29,620 nucleotides of DNA from NCBI GenBank assembly GCA_946803715.1, contig CAMPET010000025.1, positions 175,772 through 205,391 of the forward strand, in the 5' to 3' direction. Below, one piece after another: positions 8,388 to 18,278 of the stretch; the first letter of the stretch is position 1, and each line of letters starts with the position of its first letter. Under the pieces are notes generated by a model that made no database searches, was not told the DNA's origin, and saw only the letters and a list, made by a program, of their open reading frames with translations. The translations under genes and the position numbers were made by a program. The DNA comes from Beroe ovata. Its lineage: Eukaryota > Ctenophora > Nuda > Beroida > Beroidae.

Positions 8388-10385
8388 GTAGTTGATAGGT
8401 ACTTTAATTTTGTGGTTACCGCCAATAGTAGTCCCCTGTCCCCAAATATGATTACTCGACTGCATTCAACTGTCGACCCTCTCTATACATTGCAGTATCT
8501 GTAGTACCTACCTACCTGCCTCTATAGTATAGTCTACCTTTAATAATCTACCTATATAATGTTTGTCATTACGGAGTCATGCTGTTCCAATGCACCTACG
8601 TCATTCAGTAGCTATAAATACCTCTCATTTCTGATTGAAATTGAACATACCCACGCCACACTATTGTTTGGGGGCTCAGGAGGGTCGTTTCGGACCACTT
8701 TCATGTGTGTTGGTATACTCCTTCTGTCATAATATGCTATTGTTCATGCGACATCTTTCTTCTTCTTTGTTCTGAGTTATCGATGTGATTGGTTGGTGCT
8801 CTTAATAAAAGTCGTATGATTTCAATTCTTGTTGTAGGTAGAACTGTTGATATATTCTCCTTTCACCTTTAACTTCAACATCGGTCTAAAAACTTAATAA
8901 GAATGAATCAATTAGTCCCGATTGAAGTGGATAACTTGCCATACAGCTGTCTGTAGTATGTTGTTATGATAAGCAGGTCACGGGTGCCAACTGTCAAAGT
9001 GCAAATTTGGCAAAAGGTAGAAATTTGTCACACTTCGCGTCGCGCGCAGAAACACTTTAATAGACACTCGCTAAAATGCTGCTTGTCACGTACGTTCATT
9101 AGAGGGTAATTTCGGATTTATTGCGCTGTGCCGCTGTGTGGAGCCGCTCCGGCCAGCTGAGCCGGGAGCCCTCACCGGGCAACCTTTTACCTTTGGATTT
9201 GATTTGGAATACGCACCAAGTCCTCATTCAACATTGCCTCTCCATTGTGGATAGTACTCACATCTCGAATTAACAGTAACAACTAACAAATCCATTGTGC
9301 ACGAACATCACTGCCATTGGCTGCCATGCCAAACTGCTGCGTGCTGATTGGATTACACGAGACCACGTGACGGTTATAACACCATCGTCTGACGACAGTA
9401 ATATTCCCGATTTGACGACACACACTTCTGGTAGCCGCTATTATTATCGAACTTATTGGAGCAGTAACTGTAATGGTAACTGTAATGGTAACATTTCCCT
9501 CGCGGTCACTTCAAATTAGAAGTGCAGTTCTGGGCTTCCATCTTTCTCATTGTAAAGAGTGTCACAGTCTCTCTATAAAATTATTAAATGCAAGCAGCAA
9601 TCGTATACCTCTATCGAAGGTGGGCCCATGCAGTGAATTTAACTTTCTATCATCGCAGCATCCTTATACCTAATGTGTGATAGGCAATCAATTTCTGTGA
9701 AGTTACGCTTCAGAATCCAATTTCCTTACTTTGACTCTCTGCTCTCTACCTTGAACCTTGTCATCCCAGTAATTCATATTATCACCAAATATCACCAAAT
9801 TCATATCACCAAATTCTCGCTATTTCAACATGTCAATGGCACATTTTAACAATAATGTGTCAAGTGTGATATTCGGATGAAATGCTGAAATGGGAATGAA
9901 TCTACGTCAAAAGCCTACTATCGGGACATACCTACTGAAATAAGAATTTCTCTTTATATTTGTGCTTATTTGCTCTTTATATTTGTGCTTATAATATCTA
10001 TCGGAAGGTTATTATAGCTGCACGAAACAGAGCCATTACCTAGGTATTTGATAGTTTGATGACTATTGAGTTTATCCAGTGTTTTGCAATTCACTTCCTT
10101 AATTTATACCTACCTACGATATCAGTCATTTTCAATCTGTACCTATATAATAGACATCAGGCATGCATATCATCAGCTTTCCTTATCAGTTGTAGGTATT
10201 CCATTTATCAGCAGCCTTGTTCTATCATGCAAACATCAAATAAATCTGTCGTCATTGATATCTTGGTGTAAAGCTTCTCTTGGTAACTTATAGGATATTT
10301 GTTAAGTGATGAGCATGGTCATACTTGTATCGTTATCACATTAATGATATTATTTAGTTCCGCGTGGTGCAGGCACGTTCATAAC
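8388..10385. other. gene-poor stretch upstream of the EF-hand gene
   Basis: I see no convincing coding region. A GC-rich patch near 9120-9185 (GCCGCTCCGGCC, GAGCCGGGAGCCC, CACCGGGC) stands out from the AT-rich surroundings and could be a promoter. A short direct repeat (ATGGTAACTGTA) lies at 9470-9495. Frames near 9270-9520 are open on both strands for about 75-80 codons but match nothing I know. Confidence 0.4.
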
Positions 10386-11467
10386 ATGGAAGACAAACTC
10401 GCAGGTTTGTATCAAGTGGGGATCACAAGGCTGAATCAGTGAATTTGATTGAGATATTACCACAATGATAGTGTTCCTATATTATGATTTTCCCATCTCA
10501 GAGTTGGAGGAGCAGTTTCACATCGTAGACCTGAACAAGGATGGTTACATTGACAGCTACGAGCTGAAGAATGTGATGAAGAGCCTGGGAATACCATGCA
10601 GTGAAGAAGAGATATCTGCGATAATACAGCACGCAGATGCAAACGGTAGTACCAAAACCGAGATCTGTGGGGGCTGTTTCTCGAAAGAGTTCAACTGACA
10701 ATTCCTACTTTATCAGGCAGTGGGAAGATCGAACAGGACGATTTCGTGAAGGTCATGAGTGATTATCTGAACTCAAACGCAGAGGAATCACTCGATGTAA
10801 AGAATCTCTTCGACTTTTTTGATACGGATAAGGACGGATTCATTACTCACCAAGAGCTTCAGGTAGCTTCAAGTAGATATCCAATATCAAGACCTGTTCG
10901 AATTCCCTCTTCTATTCAATTCAATTCAAGAATCCATCGTTAGGCATAAGAAAACGAACTAACCTCACATTTCAGTTTGCTATCAGTGAGATCCTCCAAG
11001 ATTCTATCTCAGAGAAAGAGGGTAAGTATCGATCTTCATAATAATTTCAACAGGATTGAACTTACTAATTGTTTAACTCATTCATCCCTCTTCCCCTTTA
11101 TAGTTGGTACCATGATGCGTCTAGCGTGTAAGAAAGTGAAGAAATCAAAGTCGAAAGATGCCATGATATCGTTTAATGGTTAGTCTTATTCGTATGATGA
11201 ATTTCATCTGTTGATTGAAGTTGATGAAGTTGAAGTTGAAGTGAGGTGTGTTTTCTTGGTGAGATCCGTATGATGGAACAAATCGATGTCCCTTTCATGG
11301 TTTGAAATTGATTATCGGTGATCATTTCAACCAGCTAAATTTCAATACATCAAATGAGGAATAAAACAAAACAAAAGGTTCTTTGAACTGAATTATTTTA
11401 TTTTATTATAGACCAGTCACCACGCTCTACACAATATGATACTAGGTCCCTCGGACTCTCGCCATAA
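10386..11467 (+). CDS. calmodulin-like EF-hand calcium-binding protein
   Basis: Six exons, 10386-10404, 10502-10645, 10717-10862, 10976-11021, 11104-11178 and 11412-11467, join with phases 1,1,0,1,1 into 161 residues. Loop 1 is DLNKDGYIDSYE, loop 2 is DANGSGKIEQDD and loop 3 is DTDKDGFITHQE; all have acidic residues in the Ca2+-liganding positions. The fourth position is degenerate: basic residues (KKVKKSKSKDAMISFN) replace the acidic ligands, so three sites should bind Ca2+. The length is near that of calmodulin and troponin C (about 150-160), but the sequence is too divergent to call calmodulin. Without the last splice the frame would stop at 11181 (FNG-stop). I prefer the spliced form because exon 6 follows a strong pyrimidine-rich acceptor and the ISFN-D pattern is EF-hand-like. 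AATAAA at 11667-11672 is a good polyadenylation signal. Confidence 0.82.
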
Positions 11468-11666
11468 GTTGTATCATAAGCTCAAATTTGATTGTATAAA
11501 GTAGTGTTGTAAAGTTTAAAACTCAATACAATTATTAAAATTTCAATACAATTACAAGAACCTCTATCCCCAGATTTCCAAATGTTATTGGAGGATGTTG
11601 GCTTCTCTGTCTGAGGTCGATTTGAAATCGGTAAGAAGCTTTGACACTTATCGAACTCGAAGCAGG

Positions 11667-11672
11667 AATAAA
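11667..11672 (+). terminator. poly(A) signal AATAAA of the EF-hand gene
   Basis: AATAAA lies 200 bp after the predicted stop codon on the same strand, the first such hexamer downstream. Confidence 0.5.
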
Positions 11673-12231
11673 GTTATTTCAGCTTTGGAGAGATCCGAGT
11701 ATTTGAAATTAGAGATACGATCATGACCATGAGATGGGGGTGTTGTTGGGGCTGTAGTTCAGAAATGCAACATGAACAATGGCGATGCCCCTTACTGAAT
11801 CTCCGAGTATAGTTTTACAATGAACTGTGACATTGAACTAACTGCAATCTTAAAACTGGTCTCGATCAGTCCGATACTTATAGTGAGAGACGATTTAAGT
11901 GATCGTGAATATATCTGAATTTTTCATTGACCTGATTGACTTTGTGTTATACGTATAACATTAACAATTAACAATAACATGGAATTTATTTGATATTTGT
12001 AGGAATGTGAGATTTCAGATTATGAGCATCATATATATTATAGTCATTATTATTCATATTCTGCGATATGCGATAGTATACTAGTGCAGTGCGATATGAT
12101 ACTGCAACTGGCTGCTATTAAATATGTCATGCCGATATGATATTATGATAATATGATACGCAATATTTATTGTTTCACTTTAGGTTCATGATCTCGATTT
12201 GTATAACTATAATTGATATTGCAAATGTATT
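11673..12231. other. intergenic, no gene seen
   Basis: AT-rich DNA with repeated GCGATATG/GATATGATA words at 12060-12160. No coding frame or RNA gene is visible. Confidence 0.45.
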
Positions 12232-12322
12232 GTCAGATTTTATCTGACCTCGGTTTCTCGCGCGCGCGCCTTCAGCTTCATCGAAGGCAGAAACAGATTT
12301 TAGAGGTCAGATAAAATCTGAC
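12232..12322. mobile_element. MITE-like hairpin element, copy B
   Basis: A 91-bp element is bounded by perfect 20-bp inverted repeats: GTCAGATTTTATCTGACCTC (12232-12251) and its complement (12303-12322). The interior contains a smaller CCTTC/GAAGG stem and a CG-alternating run. Its left half matches copy A at 2593-2621. GC-rich alternating runs (GCGCGC) also occur downstream, near 12400-12420 and 12510. Confidence 0.72.
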
Positions 12323-12727
12323 GAGATTTGTATGTTGTACTGCAACTGTTGTAGGGTCTTTCAATTTCATTGGCAATCCGCGATAATCGATGAAGGCCAA
12401 GGCGCGCGCGCCGCGCGCAAGAAACAGTGACAGATAACATCCGGCAAATTATCGGATGACGGATAATAGCCCCAGTCCCCACTCCCCAGAGCCCCTGTCG
12501 AGAATTTCATTGCGCGCGCCGCAAATGATGGCTGTCGAGAATTATAGAGGTGGTGTTTGTTAATGGCTGTTTCAGAGAATCCTGATGGTTTCACGCTTTG
12601 GTGCTTCTACTACTGGACTATAAGCATCACCAAACAGTTACAAATAATAATAATAAATTGAAGCTTAAAAACACTGCTTTTAAGAACCAAACTAGAACCA
12701 CTGTCATAAGCACTTCCATTCACAGGT

Positions 12728-13696
12728 ATGAGGGCAGCTGTTAGAAGCTTCAGTGGAATAGTGTTCCAGCAAGATTATAAAAAACCCACTTGTGGTCAAA
12801 AGGATATTTTAGTTGAAGTGAAAAGTGCAGCTATAAATCCTGTTGACTATAAAATAAATCGGGTTGTTGGTGGACCTGTAGCAGGTTTTGATTTTGCTGG
12901 AGTAATAATTGAGATTGGAAGTAGTGTGCTATGTCCATATAAAGTGGGAGATGAAGTTTTTGGTGCCACTAGAGGTAGTTTGGCAGACTTTGCTAAAGTG
13001 ACTCCAGATCGCATAGCATTGAAACCCAAGGATTTGTCTTTTTGTGATGCATCGGTTTTAAATGTTGCATACATGACTTCATTGCAAGGATTGAGGGATC
13101 ATGGAAAATTGAAAAGGGGTGGGCGTATAATTGGTGCAAGTGGGGGCTGTGGAACATCTGCCATTCAAATTGCAAAATATATTGGTGCTAAAGATATTGT
13201 TGCTGTTTGCAGTGGTCGTAATGAACAGTTTGTGAAGTCCTTAGGTGCTACAGAGGTAATTGATTACACAAAATCTGACTTACTGAGTTTTTACAAATGT
13301 TCTGAAGGACTCATAGATCAAGGTAAGAAGTTTGATGTTATTTATGATGCTGCTTCGTATAGTGGTGCTGGGGAAGACTACAAAGTAGTTTCCCTTAAAC
13401 TACTCAAAGATTTAGGTCAATATGTTGCTATCAATGGAAGTTTGAGTATGTGGCTGCAAGCATTAACCATTGGTTTCAGAGGGAATCAAACACTTTTTGT
13501 CATGAATTGTAATACCAAAGATCTTGAAACCTTAGCTAAACTAGCAGATGAAGGATGGACTGATGATGATGGTAGTATAACAAAATTAAGCCCAATCATA
13601 TCTGAGAAGCTCCCCCTTTCATCTGAGGGTATTGAGAAAGGCTTTGCATTGTTGAAAAGCAGAAGAGTCAAGGGTAAAATTGTATTTGAAATGTGA
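12728..13696 (+). CDS. MDR-superfamily zinc-independent oxidoreductase (quinone oxidoreductase-like)
   Basis: A 322-residue single-exon frame has the medium-chain dehydrogenase/reductase fold. The N-terminal GroES-like part carries INPVDYK (36-42) and GFDFAGVI (53-60). The Rossmann part carries the dinucleotide-binding GASGGCGTSAIQIAK (136-150) and SLGATEVIDY. The catalytic-zinc cysteine and histidine of alcohol dehydrogenases are absent, as in quinone/enone reductases, so it should use NADPH on a carbonyl or quinone; the real substrate cannot be read. Length fits the family (about 320-350). The ATG lies two bases after a good splice acceptor (CCATTCACAG at 12716-12725), which suggests a 5'-UTR intron. 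The coding region has no intron, and its codons are AT-rich, like those of the next gene. No mitochondrial presequence is visible. RTN4IP1-like is possible, but it is shorter than that family. Confidence 0.85.
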   Translation: MRAAVRSFSGIVFQQDYKKPTCGQKDILVEVKSAAINPVDYKINRVVGGPVAGFDFAGVIIEIGSSVLCPYKVGDEVFGATRGSLADFAKVTPDRIALKPKDLSFCDASVLNVAYMTSLQGLRDHGKLKRGGRIIGASGGCGTSAIQIAKYIGAKDIVAVCSGRNEQFVKSLGATEVIDYTKSDLLSFYKCSEGLIDQGKKFDVIYDAASYSGAGEDYKVVSLKLLKDLGQYVAINGSLSMWLQALTIGFRGNQTLFVMNCNTKDLETLAKLADEGWTDDDGSITKLSPIISEKLPLSSEGIEKGFALLKSRRVKGKIVFEM

Positions 13697-14048
13697 GTAT
13701 CCAAAATTATGATTCGTATTTTCACATTTACAGAACCAAATTAAGGCAAAATCAATTATGGCAAAATTATTTGAATTAAGTGTTATTGAAAATATGTATA
13801 ATGTATAATATGTGTGTCATAATGTTGCGAAATAGTTGTTAACTAGTTAACTACTGCAGATAGTTTCATTGTTAAATGAATTAAATGAATTAAATGAGTT
13901 TATTTGCATATTATGCTTCTTATTGCAATTGCGATCATCTTCATTTAGTTATTTGCAAAATAATTTCATTGATGGGTATTGATATTACCAATGATAATTG
14001 CAGGACATGGAATGTGAACTGTTTTAACTTCTTTCATCATTGACCAAT

Positions 14049-15155
14049 ATGAACTTTCTCATCGGACATGATCAAAACAATTCCCAATCAATTCAAGCTG
14101 GTGGAGCAATGTATTCAAGTTCTGGTGGTAAGAGGAAGGAAATTTACAAATATGATGCTCCATTCAAACTATATGCCATGAGTTGGAGTAATCGTCCAGA
14201 CAAAAAGTACAGATTGGCATTGGGCAGTTTCATTGAAGAATATAACAACAAAGTGCAAGTGATACAGCTCACTGACGAGGAAAATGGAGAATTCAGAGTC
14301 AAAGGCAGCTTTGATCATCCCTATCCAACTACAAAAATTTTGTGGATTCCTGATACTAAAGGTGTATGTCCTGATCTCTTGGCTACAAGTGGCGATTACC
14401 TTAGGATATGGAAAGTTAATGAGGGAACTGGTGAAATAAAACTCGAATCACTTCTCAATAATAATAAAAACTCAGAATTTTGTGCCCCATTGACATCATT
14501 TGATTGGAATGAACTAGACCCAAACCTTGTTGGAACATCGAGCATAGACACAACTTGTACTATCTGGGGCCTGGAGACCGGACAACCCATTGGACGTGTT
14601 GACCAAACATGTGTCACTGGTATGGTTCGAACACAGTTAATTGCTCATGACAAAGAGGTTTTCGACATAGCATTCAGTAGAGCAGGTGGTGGGAGGGACA
14701 TTTTTGCAAGTGTTGGAGCCGATGGGTCTGTGAGAATGTTTGACCTTCGACATTTAGAACACAGCACCATAATCTATGAAGATGCTCAGCAACAGCCCCT
14801 CTTACGGCTGTGTTGGAACAAGCAAGATCCCAACTATTTAGCAACAATGGCAACTGATGGACTAGAGGTTATAATACTTGATGTTAGGGTACCTTGTACA
14901 CCTGTGGCAACTTTGAAGAATCATACCGCGTGTGTGAATGGGATTGCTTGGGCACCCCACTCTTCATGTCATATTTGCAGTGCTGACGATCAGCAAGCCT
15001 TAATATGGGACATTCAGCAAATGCCTAGACCAATAGACGATCCTATTCTTGCATACAAAGCAGGTGGAGATATAAACCAAGTTCAATGGGCTTCTGGTCA
15101 GCCTGACTGGATTGCTATCTGTTATAATCAGTCCATGGAAATACTGAGGGTTTGA
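14049..15155 (+). CDS. DCAF7: DCAF7/WDR68 WD40-repeat scaffold protein
   Basis: This is an intronless 368-residue frame (348 if the second ATG at 14109 is used). From GKRKEIYKYDAPF to the end IAICYNQSMEILRV it matches DCAF7 almost throughout. Landmarks include RLALGSFIEEYNNKVQ, FDHPYPTTKILWIPDTKG, LLATSGDYLRIWKV, the block CAPLTSFDWNE, AFSRAGGGRDIFASVGADG and GIAWAPHSSCHICSADD. DCAF7 is a WD40 beta-propeller. It bridges DYRK1A/HIPK2 kinases to substrates and acts as a DDB1-CUL4 receptor; its plant relative is TTG1. Vertebrate DCAF7 starts close to the 14109 position, so the first 20 residues are an extension or 5' UTR. A splice acceptor ends at 14003, and a six-codon upstream ORF (14007-14027) precedes the start. 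The absence of coding introns could reflect retroposition or ancestral loss; there is no sign of decay. Confidence 0.95.
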   Translation: MNFLIGHDQNNSQSIQAGGAMYSSSGGKRKEIYKYDAPFKLYAMSWSNRPDKKYRLALGSFIEEYNNKVQVIQLTDEENGEFRVKGSFDHPYPTTKILWIPDTKGVCPDLLATSGDYLRIWKVNEGTGEIKLESLLNNNKNSEFCAPLTSFDWNELDPNLVGTSSIDTTCTIWGLETGQPIGRVDQTCVTGMVRTQLIAHDKEVFDIAFSRAGGGRDIFASVGADGSVRMFDLRHLEHSTIIYEDAQQQPLLRLCWNKQDPNYLATMATDGLEVIILDVRVPCTPVATLKNHTACVNGIAWAPHSSCHICSADDQQALIWDIQQMPRPIDDPILAYKAGGDINQVQWASGQPDWIAICYNQSMEILRV

Positions 15156-15978
15156 AACGATCCTTGGAAACGCGGAACAGCAGACACGGTTGAGTTGAAA
15201 GATAACCCGAAACGATTGCGTGTAGGTATGCAATGCTTACTGCATAGTGCATAGGTATCATTATCTGACTAGTGCCAAATGAGCATTATTTGCGGTCGGT
15301 AATCGCCAATTAAATCTGAAAACGAAATTGTGGTGGGCTGAATGTTAAGTATCCGACCTTAATGTACATACTATGTATTGATAAGCTCTAAATAGCTGGC
15401 TTTCTATTATCCAATAGCTACCTCTATTATCAGTGTAGAATGTAGATTTGTATTTTAAGATCAAACAACCTCGCAATTGCTCTTTCAAGGATATTTTACT
15501 CATTAACTTATTACCTAATTGTGATATCAAGTAATTATTATTTACATTAACTCTGTAACTTTTGAAAAGGCAGTTATTCAAGTAAAGTAAGTCGACAAGG
15601 GATGTTAATGGAGACCAGTTTTAACTGTTTAGGTATTCGTCACCAGTGTCGAAACAGATGTGAGGAATATTCATCACGATAAACTATTTTATCTCTAAAT
15701 TGAAATAACTCTTCGTCCATTTATACATTTATTGATAATGATGAATATAAAAACCTATCCTCATTAACAATAGTTACCAATAACTTGAAATATGAAGTTT
15801 TGAATGTATAAAATCAGCTTGATATCTCCAAACGAAATTATCTCGTAGAATAAAAGAAATGCATAAGAACCTATTTGTTAATGTAAAGTTGAATTAGGTA
15901 CCGTACCATCAAAATCTGTCTTGCAATGGAATAACTTTTCCTCTATTAACAGAGATGTATGTAAGTCAGTGAGCGAAA
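15156..15978. other. 3' flank of DCAF7 and intergenic region
   Basis: AT-rich, with no supportable gene. ATTAAA near 15310 and AATAAA near 15849 are possible polyadenylation signals. Confidence 0.4.
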
Positions 15979-16408
15979 ATGACCCTCCCAGAGAAGTGTT
16001 ATGATGAAATGGCAGAGGTAGGTACCTTGTATCATTCTCAGTATAACATGTTGACAATCTCACAGACAATTTGGCGGAAGTGGGTTCATTTATCTGTTCC
16101 TTGCTCAGGACTCATGCAATATGAGCTTTGCCTCATATGATACCCAGTTAGTGGCGCAGGACGATAAAGCGCTTTTTCAGCAAGCTGATGTGACATATGT
16201 ACTAGTGTCCAATAATCCTGATGGTCAGATGGTGCACCAGTTGATCCAGGTACCGCCAGGTTAGTAACCGAAGCGCTGTGCAACTTTATTCAAAAACCCT
16301 GAGAGTTGGTTTATCATTACGTATCAAATCTGAACAAACTGCTTTATGATCGATCAAGCAGGAGGCTGACTCTCCGATATTGCTTTATAGATGTATCTTG
16401 TCACTTAG
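15979..16408 (+). CDS. tentative small gene, unknown product
   Basis: I do not recognise it. Exon 1 (15979-16017, 13 codons, MTLPEKCYDEMAE) and exon 2 (16109-16249, 47 codons) join in phase 0. Exon 2 encodes an acidic, Gln/Asp/Asn-rich stretch (TQLVAQDDKALFQQ; VLVSNNPDGQMVHQLIQ). Both borders are GT-AG, and the acceptor before exon 2 has a good pyrimidine tract (TTCCTTGCTCAG). A short last exon after TTGCTTTATAG (16391-16408, ending in TAG) would give 65 residues; otherwise the gene may continue with exons I cannot identify. The first two exons are more reliable than the end. The composition resembles a transcription-factor activation segment, but that is only an impression. Confidence 0.4.
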
Positions 16409-16726
16409 GACCATCAAAGAATTATTCACGTCATTATTTTTCGAGGGGCAAGAGGTGAATCACGTCAACTACCTGCTTACAAATTTCGGACGAATTTTCG
16501 GCGATTATCTTCCCAAGTTTAGATGTATCATCTTACAAAGCTGCAACGTACTTCATCTTGATATGATGGGTATGGGTTATTGATATCTGAGTTAGACTGG
16601 CGCTTGAAATCTTGATTCGAGCTATGAGTAATTTATATGATATTGAAATGGGGGCTCGCATGGAATTTAGAAATGCAAAAGACTTTTGATACAGTGAAAG
16701 TTCCTAGTTACTCTCAGCCTATTTTT

Positions 16727-17424
16727 CTAACCTTGGTGCTGGACAAAACTCCTTGTCTCGTCGATCTGTAAACACCTATTTCCCCAGTTGGTGTATTTGA
16801 TGCAGCAATAATCTGTCCACTTCGTTGAATTAAGCATCATGACCGGTTTAACTTTACTCCCGCCCAGAGTGACGTCATAATAAACCGATTCCATCCTAAC
16901 CCATGCATTAAGCAAGCCTCCATCTGCACTTAACTTGTTCTTCAAAACCTCTCGATCATTGTAGGTCAGTGCCATGTCATTGTCGAGCACTGAACTCTGA
17001 GTAACTGTTAAACGACTTTCGACATTTCTGACTACAATTTTTAGCTCGAATATGGCTGTATTATCTCTTCCAGTAATCTGAAATGTTGCCCCACAGTAAT
17101 TTCCGTTATCCATCAACCCGTTGTGTGTCAAGCCAAGGAAATAAGACGAGTATCTGCTCGGAGTTACAAATGGCTCCAATGTTATTTCTTCTTCTCCATG
17201 AACTGTACCAATTGTTTGCACACAGTTCTCGAAGTATTCTCGGTAAACTATAGGGAAATAGATTAGAGTTGACATCAAATGAACTTAGCCGTAATCACTT
17301 TAAATGTAATCCTTGTTGATGCTATGTGGGTTTTAAATGAAATACTGAACTCACTTCCGGTTCCTTCTTTTACCATTAAAATGAGAAATAAATAACATAT
17401 CGTTATTTCGTTTCTCAACTTCAT
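16727..17424 (-). CDS. secreted protein of unknown family, paralogue 1
   Basis: Two exons on the minus strand: 17424-17355 encodes a signal peptide (MKLRNEITICYLFLILMVKE) and ends in phase 1 at a GTGAGT donor. Exon 17247-16727, after TATTTCCCTATAG, encodes the rest to a TAG stop; total 196 residues. The mature part has five cysteines and a pattern shared with the neighbour gene at 18279-19023: GATFQI then N-x-x-AIFELKI, later YYDVTLGGSKVKP and TDYCCIKY, each in the same order and spacing. The alternating hydrophobic strands suggest a beta-sandwich. The region around GATFQI to YYDVT recalls galectins weakly, but the sugar-binding residues are not clear, so I leave the family unnamed. The signal exon plus phase-1 intron is typical of extracellular modular proteins. 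Confidence 0.68.
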
Positions 17425-18227
17425 GCCGTAAACAGTACATTCATTGTGTAGCCATGAGCCTCACGCCAATTGATACACTGATAAGATTCCTGAGGTAAGC
17501 GAAATCCAATACTCTGATACTTTTTGTAGCAATACGAAGATATAAACAAAGCATAGCAAAATCTGAAACACCATAACTTACAATCTTCATAGCATCATAT
17601 CAGATGGACACATCACAAAGACGGTTGTCTCTCCTGATGTGTCTGGAACATAATTTGACAACCCTTCATTTTGTCACGATTTCTGCCGCCACCTGTGCCT
17701 CTAAACTCGTCGGAAGCTCGTGTATCCCTCATTTGATGTGCTGAAGTGTCACTGGCCCTAAACAAGTGTATGTATAATGGGGTTGCGTGCTTTTGATACC
17801 ATCTGGTGGCCAAGCCCTGGCATTTGTACAAGCCTTATGAGGCTTGTCAGCTGCCATCCACAATGTGATTAGAAGCGGCCATTTTGTCTTTACAAATAAA
17901 CTCCTGATAAAGCCAAAACCTATGAGCACTTCCAGGCGTGTTCGCTTGGTTACCCAGTTGGTAGTAGACTAGTAGGTGCCCACTACCCACTTGCTAACTA
18001 TACCTAGCTTCAAAGCGAGATAGATATCTTTGTTAAGAGGTGATGAAGGCAAATTGGCTATGATATGGCTATGAACATAATATGGAAATGTAAACCCTTG
18101 AACGATAATACGTACTTTACTTGCGATATCTTGCATAAACTAGATACCTAGATAGTGATATTTCTATCAATTCATCGATAAAGAATTGTGAGTCGATGAA
18201 ATTTCATTGGATTCATGAATCATGCAT
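17425..18227. other. spacer between the two secreted paralogues
   Basis: No third copy of the shared domain is visible here. Minus-strand frames at 17613-17929 have no similarity to the pair and begin in AT-rich noncoding sequence. A CCCACTACCCAC word at 17977-17988 recurs as CCCACTACCCA near 24476 and 26170. Confidence 0.45.
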
Positions 18228-18233
18228 TTTATT
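18228..18233 (-). terminator. poly(A) signal of secreted paralogue 2
   Basis: AATAAA on the minus strand (TTTATT on the plus strand), 46 bases after the stop codon of the gene ending at 18279. Confidence 0.6.
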
Positions 18234-18278
18234 GCCATGTTGGGATGTTCAAAATGGAATGATTACATTATGCCTGAG

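Noticed and set aside
9120-9185. GC-rich patch as a tRNA or SINE head
   Set aside because: I could not fit a cloverleaf or A/B box pair; kept only as a possible promoter.
9270-9519. Open frames on both strands around 9295-9519
   Set aside because: About 75-80 codons, no splice partners or motifs, and part of the frame comes from a short direct repeat.
11104-11183. EF-hand gene ending at the TAG at 11181
   Set aside because: The phase-1 donor GTTAGT and the strong acceptor at 11411 give a better last exon, though the short end is not excluded.
17613-17929. Minus-strand frames as a third secreted paralogue
   Set aside because: None of the shared landmarks (GAT-x-x-I, YYDVT) occurs there.
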